Translations under genes and position numbers: made by a program
In this document: piece by piece, positions 1 to 8,920 of the stretch
Numbering within the stretch: position 1 is the stretch's first letter
Layout: the number at the start of each line of letters is the position of its first letter
The notes under the pieces: model-generated
Database searches by the model: none
What the model was told of the DNA's origin: nothing
The model's input: only the letters and a program-made list of their open reading frames with translations
Source of the DNA: Devosia sp. 2618
Lineage (GTDB): Bacteria; Pseudomonadota; Alphaproteobacteria; Rhizobiales; Devosiaceae
DNA: 64,000 nt
Assembly (NCBI RefSeq): GCF_040546815.1
Contig: NZ_JBEPOO010000001.1
Location: 3,658,001-3,722,000 of the forward strand
Reading direction: 5' to 3'

Positions 1-11
1 ATGACGACTAC

Positions 12-452
12 ATGATCGTCATGGGGACCGAGTTCCGCGCGGAGGCTTATGCCAGCCAGGAAGCGCGCGATGCCAGGCTCGGCCCGGCAGGCGAGCACAT
101 TGAGTATGTCCCCGTGAGCCCTGAAGACGTCGCTGCCGTCGAATATCCATTGTGCCGGATGGCCATCGGCCCGGCACTGAATGACGACGACTTCGAACGC
201 GTCGCTTCCGCTGTGCTGGGAGCCGCCATCGATTTCGACGGCGCCGAAGATGCCAGCAGCCTCCACCTGGACGTCGTCATCGCCCGCACCGAATACCTGG
301 TGCGCTCCGTCGGCCCGTCCGGTTTGCCCCAGGTGAGCTGGCGGCCTCTTTTCGAGCCCTGTGATCCTCAGGATGACCAGAAGCTGGAACGTGAAACGGC
401 TTGCTGGCTGCGGGGCTTTGTTGCCGGCCACTTTGCTCTGATGGTGCATTAG
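12..452 (+). CDS. Hypothetical protein, possibly 5'-truncated by the window edge
   Basis: I do not recognise this 146-residue acidic protein. The frame is open upstream to the first base of the window, so the true start may lie outside. The product has no membrane segment, signal peptide or obvious catalytic motif. It ends with a short hydrophobic stretch containing several aromatic residues. Codon use and GC match the following genes of element A. It lies ahead of the small HTH-like gene at 648 but is separated from it by about 195 bases, so an operon is not certain. Its function is unknown. Confidence 0.5.
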   Translation: MIVMGTEFRAEAYASQEARDARLGPAGEHIEYVPVSPEDVAAVEYPLCRMAIGPALNDDDFERVASAVLGAAIDFDGAEDASSLHLDVVIARTEYLVRSVGPSGLPQVSWRPLFEPCDPQDDQKLERETACWLRGFVAGHFALMVH

Positions 453-647
453 CAACAAGCGAGCCGGCCCGATCTCGTTGGCAATCTCGGGCGGTCGGGC
501 ACTTCCTGCCCTGGCTGCCCGGGGCTTCCGCGACCAGCCCCCCCTAACCATCAGGCCTGCAACACGCTTTTCCCGCCAATCCTGCCACGCCCAGGGGCCT
601 CTAGCCCATCTAGGCTTCACGCTTCAGGCAGTCGACGACGTCAGATC
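453..647. other. Non-coding gap, nothing recognised
   Basis: This 195-base gap lies between two hypothetical genes of element A. I see no clear terminator, tRNA or repeat. Overlapping open frames here look like shadows. It probably holds the promoter of the downstream gene. Confidence 0.3.
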
Positions 648-1151
648 ATGGACCAAGACACCGAACTCAAGAACGGCGCTGCAGCATTTGCCCGGACCCT
701 GGTGGGACCGGCGGGGCGGATTTCGTTCGACATCACGGTTGGCCAGCATCTCGACTGGTTTTCAATGGCGCTGGCGCGCGGATTATCCTGGCACCAGATC
801 ATCGAACTTCTGCGGCGCGCGGGTGTCACCCGTGACGATGGACGGCCGCTGGCACGGGGGCACCTAAGCGCCGTCTATTCGCGGCAGCGGCGCAAGGTTC
901 ACCAGCAACCCCCGGGCAAAGCGGTCGAGGCACCGCCGGCTATTGGGGCCCGACCGCCAAAACCTCCGTGGCAATGGCACCCGTCGTCCGCCCGCTCCCG
1001 GCCCGCCTCTTTGACACAGAAGGTGCAGCGCGACCCTGAACCAGCGTCGGGTACCCGCCCGACGAAACAGACCTCAACACCCAACAATTCTGCGATCCGG
1101 TCATTCATGAACCGCGCTGCAAAACAAAGGAATGGAAACAATGAACGCTGA
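648..1151 (+). CDS. Small basic protein with possible helix-turn-helix segment
   Basis: This 167-residue protein has a structured N-terminal half and a disordered C-terminal half rich in Pro, Arg, Ser and Thr. Residues about 43-85 contain LSWHQIIELLRRAGV followed by GRPLARGHLSAVYSRQRR. That pattern resembles small putative DNA-binding proteins found on plasmids and integrated elements, where a helix pair precedes a basic RGH..AVYSR segment. A DNA-binding role is inference. Its last codons overlap the start of the next gene, which suggests translational coupling. It belongs to element A by position and composition. Confidence 0.5.
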   Translation: MDQDTELKNGAAAFARTLVGPAGRISFDITVGQHLDWFSMALARGLSWHQIIELLRRAGVTRDDGRPLARGHLSAVYSRQRRKVHQQPPGKAVEAPPAIGARPPKPPWQWHPSSARSRPASLTQKVQRDPEPASGTRPTKQTSTPNNSAIRSFMNRAAKQRNGNNER

Positions 1152-2688
1152 AATCTTGTGGAGCAATATTGTCGACCGCGCCCAGCCGGACGAGCATCTG
1201 GCTTTCGTCACTGCGGTCGTGGCGCGCCTCGCCGCCGAGTTTGACAACACGGGACAGTTGCCCGATCCGCTAAAGTTCCACGTCAGCCAGCGCATGAATG
1301 CCGGTCCAGAACTTGCGCTTCACCCCATCGGTGAAGTTGGTGCCAAATTGGTCATCATGGCCGACCTGCTGGCAGACAAAAAACTGTACGGCCGCTTCCA
1401 CGTCGCCGCCAGTAACTTTGTTGACGTGCAGCGGGAGGATATCGCGGCTGGTCGCATTGTTCCTCCCGAACCCGGACTTCTCTTGAGCTATGACGGCCTT
1501 CCGGCCTTAGTGATCGGCGGTGACGGGAAACGGCTCGTCCTCAAAATGGATGGCTTTGAACGGGCGCTGGTCGGCTTGACGGCCGATGTTCCCGGCTTGT
1601 GGGATCGCGTCCTCCGGGCCGGGGGTACAAAGGTAGAGGAAGCGCAGGAAGCGGAAGCAAAAGTCCGCAACCGCAATGAGGTGGGCCAACGCCGCCACGA
1701 CGGCGCCCTCCGTCGCGCAAAACTGCAGGAACGGCAGGAGCGCAACGGCCCGATCGGCCAGCTTGGGCTTACCCTCCCGGCCGCGACCTTTCTCCCAACC
1801 CCGATGGTTGGTGGTCTGGGTCCAGTGTCTGGAGATGACCTCCTGCTCGTTCCCATTCAAGGGCGTAAAGAGACGCCGGGCGCCTACCCGCCACGCAAGA
1901 TCGTCGACCGGCTTCGCGCGGGTCTCGCTGTTCAGGCTATCCTGGCCGATTGCGGCCTGCGTGCACTGCTGGGAGATCGGACCCGCGCCCGAGACGAACT
2001 GCAGAAGGCTTTGCCGCGCACGAGCGCACATCTGCGCGACATCGGGACTGGGCACCTTGTCGTCTGGACCGAATTCGACAATGTCGAACAGGTCGAACAC
2101 TGGGCCAAAGCCAAATATGCCGGCCACCCCAAGATCCGCAATCTCAATGCCATTCCTTTGGATGGTGAACTGGCGCCGGTAACAATCCTCTCGCGCGCCC
2201 TCAGCCATGCCGAACGTATCGTCGTGGCGTACGATCGCGCCGAGCGCGAACCGCCCGAACAGGCGGCCAGCATCATTGCCGAGGCCTATGCGGAAAGTCC
2301 GCACACCAACCTGGGCCTTGATGATCTGTTCCAGATCGCCGTGCTTGGCAACATCAACCCGCTCACCTTCTGGCCACGATCCCATGATGATCATGCCCTA
2401 CCATTCGAAGCCGCCAGGATCGCGGGGCGTGTGCAGGCCGGAGCCAAGGTGACGGTGCCGCCGCACATCCAGGACATTTTCCGCGAAGCGCTCACGGATG
2501 GGCCCAGTCGGGACCAGCCGGACAGTGACGCCAGTATCGTGGTGGCGCTCAGGCGTCTGGTTCAGGCGATGGCCGACCTGATCGGGCCGGACAAGTTGCT
2601 GCGCGCACTCTCGGACTCTGCCGGCACCGACCAGCACCTGGTCGTTGCGCGCAAAACCCGCAAGGTCTCGGTGACTTCGGACGACTAG
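1141..2688 (+). CDS. Large hypothetical protein of element A
   Basis: This 515-residue protein is not recognised. I prefer the ATG at 1141 over the in-frame ATG at 1132, because AAAGGA at 1126-1131 gives normal spacing only to 1141. The product appears soluble and has no signal peptide. Residues near 165-205 are highly charged (many Glu, Arg and Lys), which suggests a coiled coil or linker. It overlaps the preceding small gene and is followed by a 126-base gap containing a strong inverted repeat. Its place upstream of a DNA-transfer gene set suggests a role in maintenance or transfer, but nothing in the sequence proves that. Confidence 0.55.
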   Translation: MNAEILWSNIVDRAQPDEHLAFVTAVVARLAAEFDNTGQLPDPLKFHVSQRMNAGPELALHPIGEVGAKLVIMADLLADKKLYGRFHVAASNFVDVQREDIAAGRIVPPEPGLLLSYDGLPALVIGGDGKRLVLKMDGFERALVGLTADVPGLWDRVLRAGGTKVEEAQEAEAKVRNRNEVGQRRHDGALRRAKLQERQERNGPIGQLGLTLPAATFLPTPMVGGLGPVSGDDLLLVPIQGRKETPGAYPPRKIVDRLRAGLAVQAILADCGLRALLGDRTRARDELQKALPRTSAHLRDIGTGHLVVWTEFDNVEQVEHWAKAKYAGHPKIRNLNAIPLDGELAPVTILSRALSHAERIVVAYDRAEREPPEQAASIIAEAYAESPHTNLGLDDLFQIAVLGNINPLTFWPRSHDDHALPFEAARIAGRVQAGAKVTVPPHIQDIFREALTDGPSRDQPDSDASIVVALRRLVQAMADLIGPDKLLRALSDSAGTDQHLVVARKTRKVSVTSDD

Positions 2689-2736
2689 AGAGGGGCCGAA
2701 GGCACACCGACCTTCAACACTTTGATATGCAAGCTC

Positions 2737-2775
2737 TTTTCCGCCTCAATCGTTTCGGACCGATGAGGCGGAAAA
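2737..2775. repeat. Strong imperfect hairpin upstream of the ParA-like gene
   Basis: The arms TTTTCCGCCTC (2737-2747) and GAGGCGGAAAA (2765-2775) are perfectly complementary. ATCG/CGAT extends the stem across a single bulged A, leaving an 8-base loop. No T-tract follows on either strand, so it is not a standard intrinsic terminator. It could be a protein-binding site, an operator or part of an origin of transfer. Confidence 0.6.
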
Positions 2776-2814
2776 TCGGAAAGGCTGAAGGCTCCACCAA
2801 CCTAGGAGCCGACG

Positions 2815-3666
2815 ATGACTACTCCTTCTTCCCTTCTCTCGGCGAGTGCGCTGACGCCTCCGATCGGCATCGTGCTCGATGCCGATGACGGCGGTGTCGG
2901 CAAGACCCATACCGCCGTCCAGTTCATCACCGCCTTCCGCCTCGCCGGCTATCCGCTCGACTTGTTCCAGCTCGACAGCAAGCGCACCCTGGCGGAAAAG
3001 TCGGGCGAGAGCGTCACCAGCCTGCTGGTTCCCGACCGGCATGACGTCAATGCCGACGCGGTAACCGGGGCCGATGTCCTGGCACCGTGGTATCGCGCCG
3101 CAACGGCCATGCCCGAGACCGGCCGCTCGTGCCTTCTTGAAGTCGGTGGCGCCCTGTCGCCGGTCTATCATGAGGCGATTACCGATTTCGATCTTGAGGA
3201 AGATATCGACCTCCTGGGTCTGGGCATCGTGACCGTCATCGTCACCAAGGCGGGTGGCGACGCCGCCTCGCAGCTGGTGCGCGTCGTGCGCCGCACCGAG
3301 CGCAACCTGCCGGGCAGCCCCATTATCGTCGCCCGCAACGAAATGGTCGGCTCGCCGATCACTGCCGCGGCCGAGCTCGACAAGGGCTTGCGCAAGCAGG
3401 TGCTCGACGTCTTTGATCGCTATCCCTCGATCCGCCTCCCGCGCCTCAACCCCCGCACCATGGTGCTCTATGAGCGCCTGCCCGTCCTGCCTTCGACGGT
3501 CGTCGGCTGGCATGCGGACAATTACGCCGAGGCCCTGCGCCAGACCGGCAAGCCGCGCGACGAGGCCAAGCGCTTCGTGCGCGACGTGGCGGCCTGGACC
3601 GGAACGATCCAGGAGGAGCTGACCCGCGTGATGCCCTTCCTCGCCGGGGAGAGCGTCGATGCCTGA
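2815..3666 (+). CDS. ParA/MinD-like P-loop ATPase of the transfer region
   Basis: This 283-residue protein has a deviant Walker A motif, DGGVGKT, near residues 25-31, where ParA and MinD proteins have KGGVGKT. The first residue is Asp rather than the signature Lys, so the dimer-type catalysis of ParA may be changed. The fold is suggested further by LLEVGG and VTVIVTK segments spaced as in SIMIBI ATPases. ATPases of this type accompany coupling-protein and relaxase genes on conjugative elements (for example TraL-like proteins). It overlaps the next gene by 8 bases and heads a run of tightly packed transfer genes. A role in positioning the transfer complex or in partition is inferred. Confidence 0.65.
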   Translation: MTTPSSLLSASALTPPIGIVLDADDGGVGKTHTAVQFITAFRLAGYPLDLFQLDSKRTLAEKSGESVTSLLVPDRHDVNADAVTGADVLAPWYRAATAMPETGRSCLLEVGGALSPVYHEAITDFDLEEDIDLLGLGIVTVIVTKAGGDAASQLVRVVRRTERNLPGSPIIVARNEMVGSPITAAAELDKGLRKQVLDVFDRYPSIRLPRLNPRTMVLYERLPVLPSTVVGWHADNYAEALRQTGKPRDEAKRFVRDVAAWTGTIQEELTRVMPFLAGESVDA

Positions 3667-4246
3667 TCTGGAAAAGTTCAAGACCTCGGTGGCGGCAATC
3701 GCCCGGGACGCGAAAGAGGAGACGGGCGCATTCATCGCCCGTCTCAAGTCGCTCAGTGCCGAGGAGTTTCTGCGCCTGTCACGCCACGATGTCGAACGGC
3801 TGAGCCTGGCCCAATATATCGACGTCGCGCGGGCCATCGCGCCCGACATCCTGCCGATCGCCGCAATGCAGGCGGCTGATCCTGAGCCAGACAAACCTTC
3901 GTTCAACTGGACGCCCCGCCGGCTCTACGCCATTGCCATCAGCGCCAGTATCGCACTGGGTCTTGCCGGGTTCCTGGCGGCACCGATTGTGACCGAAGCG
4001 GTGTTCGACGCGCCGCTCGTCCGCTCCCAGACCGTGCTGGACTGGCCGGCCTGCCGCCGGCTCACGGCAGAGGTCGATGGCTGTGTCTATCGCCCCACCC
4101 AGGACCTGTCCTGGGAATATGTCGCCGCCATGCTCGAAATGGATCGCAACATCCTTCACCGCAACAATGCGCATCTGCCCCAAAACATGGTGCCCCGGGC
4201 CAGCCAGTTGGTTATCTGGCGCTATCAGGGCCACCTGGAGAATTGA
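3659..4246 (+). CDS. Single-pass membrane protein, transfer-associated
   Basis: This 195-residue protein has an N-terminal cytoplasmic part of about 85 mostly helical residues, one membrane segment near residues 90-112, and a C-terminal domain of about 80 residues outside. The outer domain contains two Cys (C.RL...VDGCVYRPT) followed by L-W-Y and a helix ending in N-x-I-x-x-x-N. That layout resembles a LysM-like peptidoglycan-binding or periplasmic assembly domain, but the similarity is weak. It starts 8 bases inside the ATPase gene, and its stop overlaps the start of the coupling protein. The three genes are therefore very probably one translational unit, and the protein may anchor the ATPase or coupling protein. 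Confidence 0.55.
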   Translation: MPDLEKFKTSVAAIARDAKEETGAFIARLKSLSAEEFLRLSRHDVERLSLAQYIDVARAIAPDILPIAAMQAADPEPDKPSFNWTPRRLYAIAISASIALGLAGFLAAPIVTEAVFDAPLVRSQTVLDWPACRRLTAEVDGCVYRPTQDLSWEYVAAMLEMDRNILHRNNAHLPQNMVPRASQLVIWRYQGHLEN

Positions 4247-5925
4247 TGATGAACAAGCTTGAACTTGCCGAGTACGAAGTGGTCCCCCTGACTCCGGCCA
4301 TCTTCCGCGCCGCCACGACGGCGCTGTTGACCGGTTTCATTCTCACCCTGGCGTTCATTTGCCTGCCGCTGTCCGGCTGGCAGGCCGACCAGCCGGTCAC
4401 CGTGACCGCGCCCATGCTGGTCGATGCCCTGATGCGCCTCATCCCCTGGCGTGGTCTGGGCTGGCTCGACTACGACATTGCCGACCAGGTTCTGTTCCGC
4501 CTTTGCGGGATTGGTACCGGCATGGGCCTTGCCGGCCTGGCCGGATTTGCCATCGCGCGCACAGCAACACCGGCAGTGGATAGCCGCCAGCACTATAGTG
4601 GGCGGCGCCTCATCTTCGGCAAGGCTGCAGCAAGCGGCGCCAATGCCGAGATCCTGGCCAAGGCCGGCAGGCGAAAGCAATGGATGCCTGAGCTCGCGCC
4701 CGGTGTCGCCTGGCCGCGGGGCTGGCAGGTTCTCAATCTGCTGATCCTCGGGGCGATCGGCTCGGGCAAAACGCGCATCCTGCTCAAGCTGCTGGAAGGA
4801 CTGCTCATGCAGGCCAAGCAGACGAGCCGCGATTTTGGTCTGCTCGTCTACGACGCCACCAGCGAAATCCTAGCCGGATTGCCCGTCGACAACGAAGACA
4901 TTGCTGTCATTTCCAGCACTGGCCGGTCGCGCTATGGCTGGGCCATGAGCCGAGACATCCGCACCATCGATGACTGCGAATCCGCAGGCGCCCAGCGCGC
5001 CCTCTCGACAAAGGAGAGTGGCATGTGGCAGCACGGCGCCGCTACGCTCGACGCCGGCGTCATGGTTGAGTGTATGCGTAGCCATGAATACTGGTCCGCG
5101 CCGGAGCTTTACGCCATGTCGCTTTCCGATCCGCTCTGGCTCAAGCAGCAGTGGGAATTGCACTATCCTCCCGCGGCAGGGCTGATCGAAGTGGATGCTG
5201 CGGGCGACCTGTCCAAGACCACCGTGTCGCTGTTGATCACCTGGCGCATCAACGTCCTGCGCACTCTGCGTCCTTTGGCCGAGGCCTGGAACGACCTGCC
5301 GCCGCAACGTCAGTTCTCCTTCGCCGAATGGCTGCACGGCACCGGCAGGCAACCCCGCATTGTTGTCCTGCCCCGCAACGGACGGCACCCCCGCATTTCG
5401 GCAGGCTGGATTTCCATGGCGATCGACGCCATTGCCGGTCATGTCGGCGATCCTGACCTGCCGGTCAGCCAGACCAGGTTGCGCACCATTGCCCTTGAGG
5501 AGGCGCCAACCCTGGGCATGCTGCCGCGCTGGCCCGAAATCCTCGATACCGGCAGAAACAAAGGCCTCTCGACCATTGCCGTTGCCCAGGACCTGACCCA
5601 GTTCCGCTCGGCGTATGGCGAGGTTTCTCGCTCGATCCTGCAACGGTTCCGCCTGAAAATCATCTGTGAGCAGACCCCCGGTCCGGATGCCAGGGAAATT
5701 GCCCAGCAATGGATCGGCACCCGCCAGGTCCGGGACTGGAAGTCCGCAAGGGTTGTTGACGGCAAAACCGTGCCCCCGGATCCGCAGGAGGTTCCCGTTA
5801 TCCCCGAGGAGCATCTTTCCGACCGGCTTGGGGTTAGCGGCGGCGCCGTCCATGCCGTTCTTGTTGGCCTGAAACAGATCTACCGGCTGGAATGGCCGAT
5901 CACCGTCTGGGCGCGTCGTCGCTGA
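4246..5925 (+). CDS. Type IV coupling protein, TraD/VirD4-like ATPase
   Basis: This 559-residue protein has two N-terminal membrane segments (about residues 18-43 and 83-105) followed by a RecA-like motor domain. The Walker A motif GAIGSGKT lies near residues 169-176. An acidic Walker B-like LRTIALEEAP occurs later, followed by the TGRNKGLSTIAVAQDLTQ region typical of coupling proteins. These hexameric inner-membrane ATPases bring the relaxase-bound strand to the secretion channel. The start is ambiguous between ATG at 4246 and 4249 (TTG at 4243 is less likely). CTGGAG at 4235-4240 serves either ATG. It overlaps the preceding stop and is followed by the relaxase after a structured 104-base gap. 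Confidence 0.85.
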   Translation: MMNKLELAEYEVVPLTPAIFRAATTALLTGFILTLAFICLPLSGWQADQPVTVTAPMLVDALMRLIPWRGLGWLDYDIADQVLFRLCGIGTGMGLAGLAGFAIARTATPAVDSRQHYSGRRLIFGKAAASGANAEILAKAGRRKQWMPELAPGVAWPRGWQVLNLLILGAIGSGKTRILLKLLEGLLMQAKQTSRDFGLLVYDATSEILAGLPVDNEDIAVISSTGRSRYGWAMSRDIRTIDDCESAGAQRALSTKESGMWQHGAATLDAGVMVECMRSHEYWSAPELYAMSLSDPLWLKQQWELHYPPAAGLIEVDAAGDLSKTTVSLLITWRINVLRTLRPLAEAWNDLPPQRQFSFAEWLHGTGRQPRIVVLPRNGRHPRISAGWISMAIDAIAGHVGDPDLPVSQTRLRTIALEEAPTLGMLPRWPEILDTGRNKGLSTIAVAQDLTQFRSAYGEVSRSILQRFRLKIICEQTPGPDAREIAQQWIGTRQVRDWKSARVVDGKTVPPDPQEVPVIPEEHLSDRLGVSGGAVHAVLVGLKQIYRLEWPITVWARRR

Positions 5926-5951
5926 TACAGACAACCATCTGAAATCGCTGA

Positions 5952-5992
5952 GATTTCCTCGTCCAATCCTTCCTCCAAAAGGCGAGAAAATC
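5952..5992. repeat. Inverted repeat between coupling protein and relaxase, possible oriT part
   Basis: GATTTCCTCG at 5952-5961 pairs with CGAGAAAATC at 5983-5992, with nine of ten positions complementary. It lies in the only sizeable gap next to the MobF relaxase gene, a usual place for an origin of transfer. No nic consensus can be assigned by eye. Confidence 0.4.
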
Positions 5993-6002
5993 AGGGATAT
6001 CT

Positions 6003-6029
6003 AAAGGGCCTCCACTGGGGGCCCTTTTC
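6003..6029 (+). terminator. Terminator-like hairpin directly abutting the relaxase start
   Basis: AAAGGGCC (6003-6010) pairs with GGCCCTTT (6020-6027). Inner C-G pairs can shorten the loop to three bases, and TTTTCTT follows. It looks like an intrinsic terminator for the coupling-protein transcript. It runs into the TTG start proposed for the relaxase, so it could act as an attenuator or translation-control hairpin instead. Confidence 0.6.
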
Positions 6030-8615
6030 TTGGTCGCTACATTCGCCGTCATCAAATCGTCGTCCTATTACACCCGTCAAGCCGCGGCAGCCGCACTTGA
6101 CTATTACGCTGCCGACGACAGCGCCGGTATCTGGCTGCGCGGTCACGACGCCTTGGGCATCGCCGCCGGCCAGATCGTGCGGGCCGACGACTTCGACCGC
6201 ATCTGCGCCGGGCTCGATGCCACAGGGAAGCCGCTGACCAAAGCAGGGGGCGGCCCCCGCATGCTGGGCATAGACGTGACCCTATCCGCGCCCAAGGGGT
6301 TTTCCGTCAAATTCGCATGCTCCCACGGGGTTCTGCGCCAGGTCTTCGCGGATATCGAGCAGGATGCGCTCGAAGACGTGGTTCGGCTGGTGGAGCAGGA
6401 AATTTCCCTGGCCCGACGCGGTCACAATGGCAGCCGTCGTGAACAGGCCAGTTTCGTTGCCGCCGCTTTCACGCATTCCGAGGCGCGTCCGGAACGCCAT
6501 GCGGATGGCGTCGTCTTCGCCGATCCACAACGTCATCATCATCTCTGCATACCCAATATTGCCGAACGCGAGGATGGCACTTGGGGTGGCATCGACTCGG
6601 TTGCACTGCGCAGCTGGAAAAAGGCACTGGGCGCGGTCTTCAGGCTGCGGCTCGCCAGTGGGCTGCAGGCGCACGGCTTCACCATTGAGCACGCCGATGA
6701 CGAATGGAAGTGGTCGATTGCCGGTGTGCCAGAGACCCTCACCAAATACTTCAGCGCTCGCCGGGCGACGCTGGAAGAAGAGTTGGCCGAGGCAGGACTG
6801 ACCTCCGGTCAGGCGCCGGCTCTCGCCGCTGCGATCAACGCCACAGACCGCCGCACCAAACAGGACCTGAGTCTGAACCAGCTCACCGAACAGTGGCACG
6901 CGTCGGTTCGGGGTCTCGGCTTCGACCCCGAGCAGATCGCCCTTGCAGGACGGCAGGTTGAGCAAGAACCCGCCGATTTCAATGGAGCACGGAAAGAGCG
7001 CCTCGCCACTGTCCCGGAAAAACTGACCGAATACCAAGCGACCTTCTCGCGCCGCCAATTGATCGAAGTCAGCGCTAACACCCTCGTCGGCACCGGCGCG
7101 ACGCTCGATGACGTCATTGCCGGTGCCGATGATCTCGTCGCCCGGAACAGCGTTCTTGAACGCGCCGAAACACGCGACGGGCCCGTTTACTCCACACCCC
7201 AAATGCTGGCGGCTGAGCGCGCCTTGGTGAACCTGGTGCGGCGCAATGCACAGGCCCGCGTGGTCGGTCCCGACCGGAGCGCCAGGGACGAAATGCTCGC
7301 CATTTCCGGCCTGAGTGCCGAGCAACAGGATGTGGTGCGCGCCGCCACCAGCGGCGCCAGGTTTGTCCTCGTCCAGGGCGGTGCCGGGACGGGGAAATCC
7401 ACGACCCTGAAAACCGTCGCCAAGACCTGGCAGACTGCAGGTTATCAGGTGAAGGGCGCCGCCGTGGCCTGGCGCCCCGCTAACATACTCGGCGCCGATC
7501 TCGACGTTGAATCCCGCGCCATCGACGCCTGGTGCAAATCCATCGCCATGGGCAATCAGCCCTTCGGGGAAAAGACCTGCCTGATTGTCGAAGAGGCCGG
7601 CCTGCAAGCCACGCTGCAGACGCTCCAGCTGCTCGAGGCAGTGGACCGGACCGGCGGCGTGGTGGTGATGGTTGGCGACGAGGATCAACTCGTCCCCATC
7701 GGCGCCGGTCATGCCATGCGGCTCATGCGAGAAACGATCGGTGCCACCCGCATTCACACCGTCGTCCGCCAGCGCGAGGCCTGGGCACGGCAAGCTCCGA
7801 AAGATTTCGCGCGTGGTAAGGCCGAAAAAGCTCTGACGGCCTTTTCCGAGCATGGCCAGATCGCATTTCAGGATAGCCCCCGTGCGACAGTAGAGGCCGT
7901 GGCCGATCACTGGAATGAGACCACGAGGACCGCCCCGGCCAAAAATGTGCTGGTGACGGCCAAGACCAATGCCGAAGTGCGGGCCTTGTCTGCCGCGATC
8001 CGCAATCGACTGCGGGAGCGTAGCGCGCTCACCGGGTCCGACTTCCAGATCGAAGCCGCGGATGCCTCCGGCAACCGGCACATACTGCGTCTCGCCATAG
8101 GCGATCAGGTGCGGTTTCTGCGCCGCCATGACGGACTCGGTGTCGTCAATGGCACCGAGGCCCGGATCGTCGCCATCGCACAAGACAAGGCCGGAATCAT
8201 CCGGATCGAGGCCGAACGGGACGGGCAGCGAATCAGCTTTTCACCCAGCGACGTCGCCGATACCAAGGGCCGGGCCCGGCTCGCTCACGCCTATGCCGCA
8301 ACGCTGTTCCAAGCGCAGGGTCTGACTGTTGACCACACCCTGGTCCTGCTGTCCGCTCGTTTTGACCGGCACGATGCCTATGTCGCCTCAAGCCGGGCGC
8401 GGGAAAGCACCCAATTCTTCATCGATACGCGGACCCTGGATGGCGAACGCGAGCAGGATGCCTCGCTCGCCTCCGGTGAAGATCGGGACCAGGCGAGGAT
8501 GACCCATCTGGTAAACCGGCTCGCCCGCCAGAGCATCAAGACCAACGCCCTCGACTACAACCCCGAGAACGAGCCCGCACGGGTGCGGCCAAAAGGGCTT
8601 GACCATGAGCTCTAG
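6030..8615 (+). CDS. MobF-family relaxase with C-terminal RecD-like helicase (TraA/TrwC-like)
   Basis: This 861-residue protein has an N-terminal TrwC relaxase domain. Paired tyrosines at residues 13-14 and 25-26 are candidates for the nicking nucleophiles. The metal-binding histidine cluster DPQRHHH lies at about 165-171. The C-terminal half is a superfamily 1 helicase with Walker A GGAGTGKST near residues 449-457, Walker B-like CLIVEEAG, and GDEDQLVPIGAG. MobF relaxases nick oriT, unwind the strand and are transported covalently bound to it. TTG at 6030 is chosen because the conserved start of the family (F-A-V-I-K-S-S-S-Y-Y) begins within ten codons. No good ribosome binding site precedes it, as the region is a hairpin. 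It ends inside the next small gene. Confidence 0.9.
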   Translation: MVATFAVIKSSSYYTRQAAAAALDYYAADDSAGIWLRGHDALGIAAGQIVRADDFDRICAGLDATGKPLTKAGGGPRMLGIDVTLSAPKGFSVKFACSHGVLRQVFADIEQDALEDVVRLVEQEISLARRGHNGSRREQASFVAAAFTHSEARPERHADGVVFADPQRHHHLCIPNIAEREDGTWGGIDSVALRSWKKALGAVFRLRLASGLQAHGFTIEHADDEWKWSIAGVPETLTKYFSARRATLEEELAEAGLTSGQAPALAAAINATDRRTKQDLSLNQLTEQWHASVRGLGFDPEQIALAGRQVEQEPADFNGARKERLATVPEKLTEYQATFSRRQLIEVSANTLVGTGATLDDVIAGADDLVARNSVLERAETRDGPVYSTPQMLAAERALVNLVRRNAQARVVGPDRSARDEMLAISGLSAEQQDVVRAATSGARFVLVQGGAGTGKSTTLKTVAKTWQTAGYQVKGAAVAWRPANILGADLDVESRAIDAWCKSIAMGNQPFGEKTCLIVEEAGLQATLQTLQLLEAVDRTGGVVVMVGDEDQLVPIGAGHAMRLMRETIGATRIHTVVRQREAWARQAPKDFARGKAEKALTAFSEHGQIAFQDSPRATVEAVADHWNETTRTAPAKNVLVTAKTNAEVRALSAAIRNRLRERSALTGSDFQIEAADASGNRHILRLAIGDQVRFLRRHDGLGVVNGTEARIVAIAQDKAGIIRIEAERDGQRISFSPSDVADTKGRARLAHAYAATLFQAQGLTVDHTLVLLSARFDRHDAYVASSRARESTQFFIDTRTLDGEREQDASLASGEDRDQARMTHLVNRLARQSIKTNALDYNPENEPARVRPKGLDHEL

Positions 8616-8805
8616 CCGCCCGTCCGCGCCTAGACGGGCAGCAAAGCCACCCCGCAAGGTGCGGCCGCCGCGCCGCCTCCCGCGCGCACCGCGGGAATGG
8701 GAGCTGGTCGATCAGTTGCCTTCAGCCCTGCCGATCACACAGGCCGAGATCGAGGTGCTCGACAAAATGCTGGGCGCCCAAATCGACGCCATCCTCAAGG
8801 GGTAG
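8605..8805 (+). CDS. Small basic protein overlapping the relaxase 3' end
   Basis: This protein has 66 residues from the ATG at 8605, which overlaps the relaxase stop. The N-terminal 30 residues are almost all Pro, Arg, Lys, Ser and Ala. The rest forms a short amphipathic helix region with L-P-I-T-Q-A-E-I-E-V-L-D-K-M-L. AAAAGGG lies upstream at proper spacing. The tight overlap with the relaxase gene supports co-translation. Small accessory proteins in this position can serve relaxosome or regulatory roles, but I do not recognise a family. Confidence 0.55.
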   Translation: MSSSRPSAPRRAAKPPRKVRPPRRLPRAPREWELVDQLPSALPITQAEIEVLDKMLGAQIDAILKG

Positions 8806-8920
8806 ACACATGTCGTTGGCGAAAAAATTTCTCTTTGTTTTGCATAGGCTTAGCTTGCACGGACGGGCGTTAGATGCGACGCTGCGGATAAAATTCCAGA
8901 CGATCGGGAGACGGTAAGAC

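Noticed and set aside
1220..1228. TGGCGCGCC in the large hypothetical gene of element A
   Set aside because: It is inside an intact coding sequence and matches only nine bases, so a chance occurrence is likely.
1507..2394. 295-residue minus-strand open frame
   Set aside because: It is antisense to the larger plus-strand gene that has a ribosome binding site and an overlap with its neighbour.
2746..3906. 386-residue minus-strand open frame over the ParA-like gene
   Set aside because: The plus-strand ATPase has clear motifs and tight gene overlaps. The antisense frame is a product of high GC.
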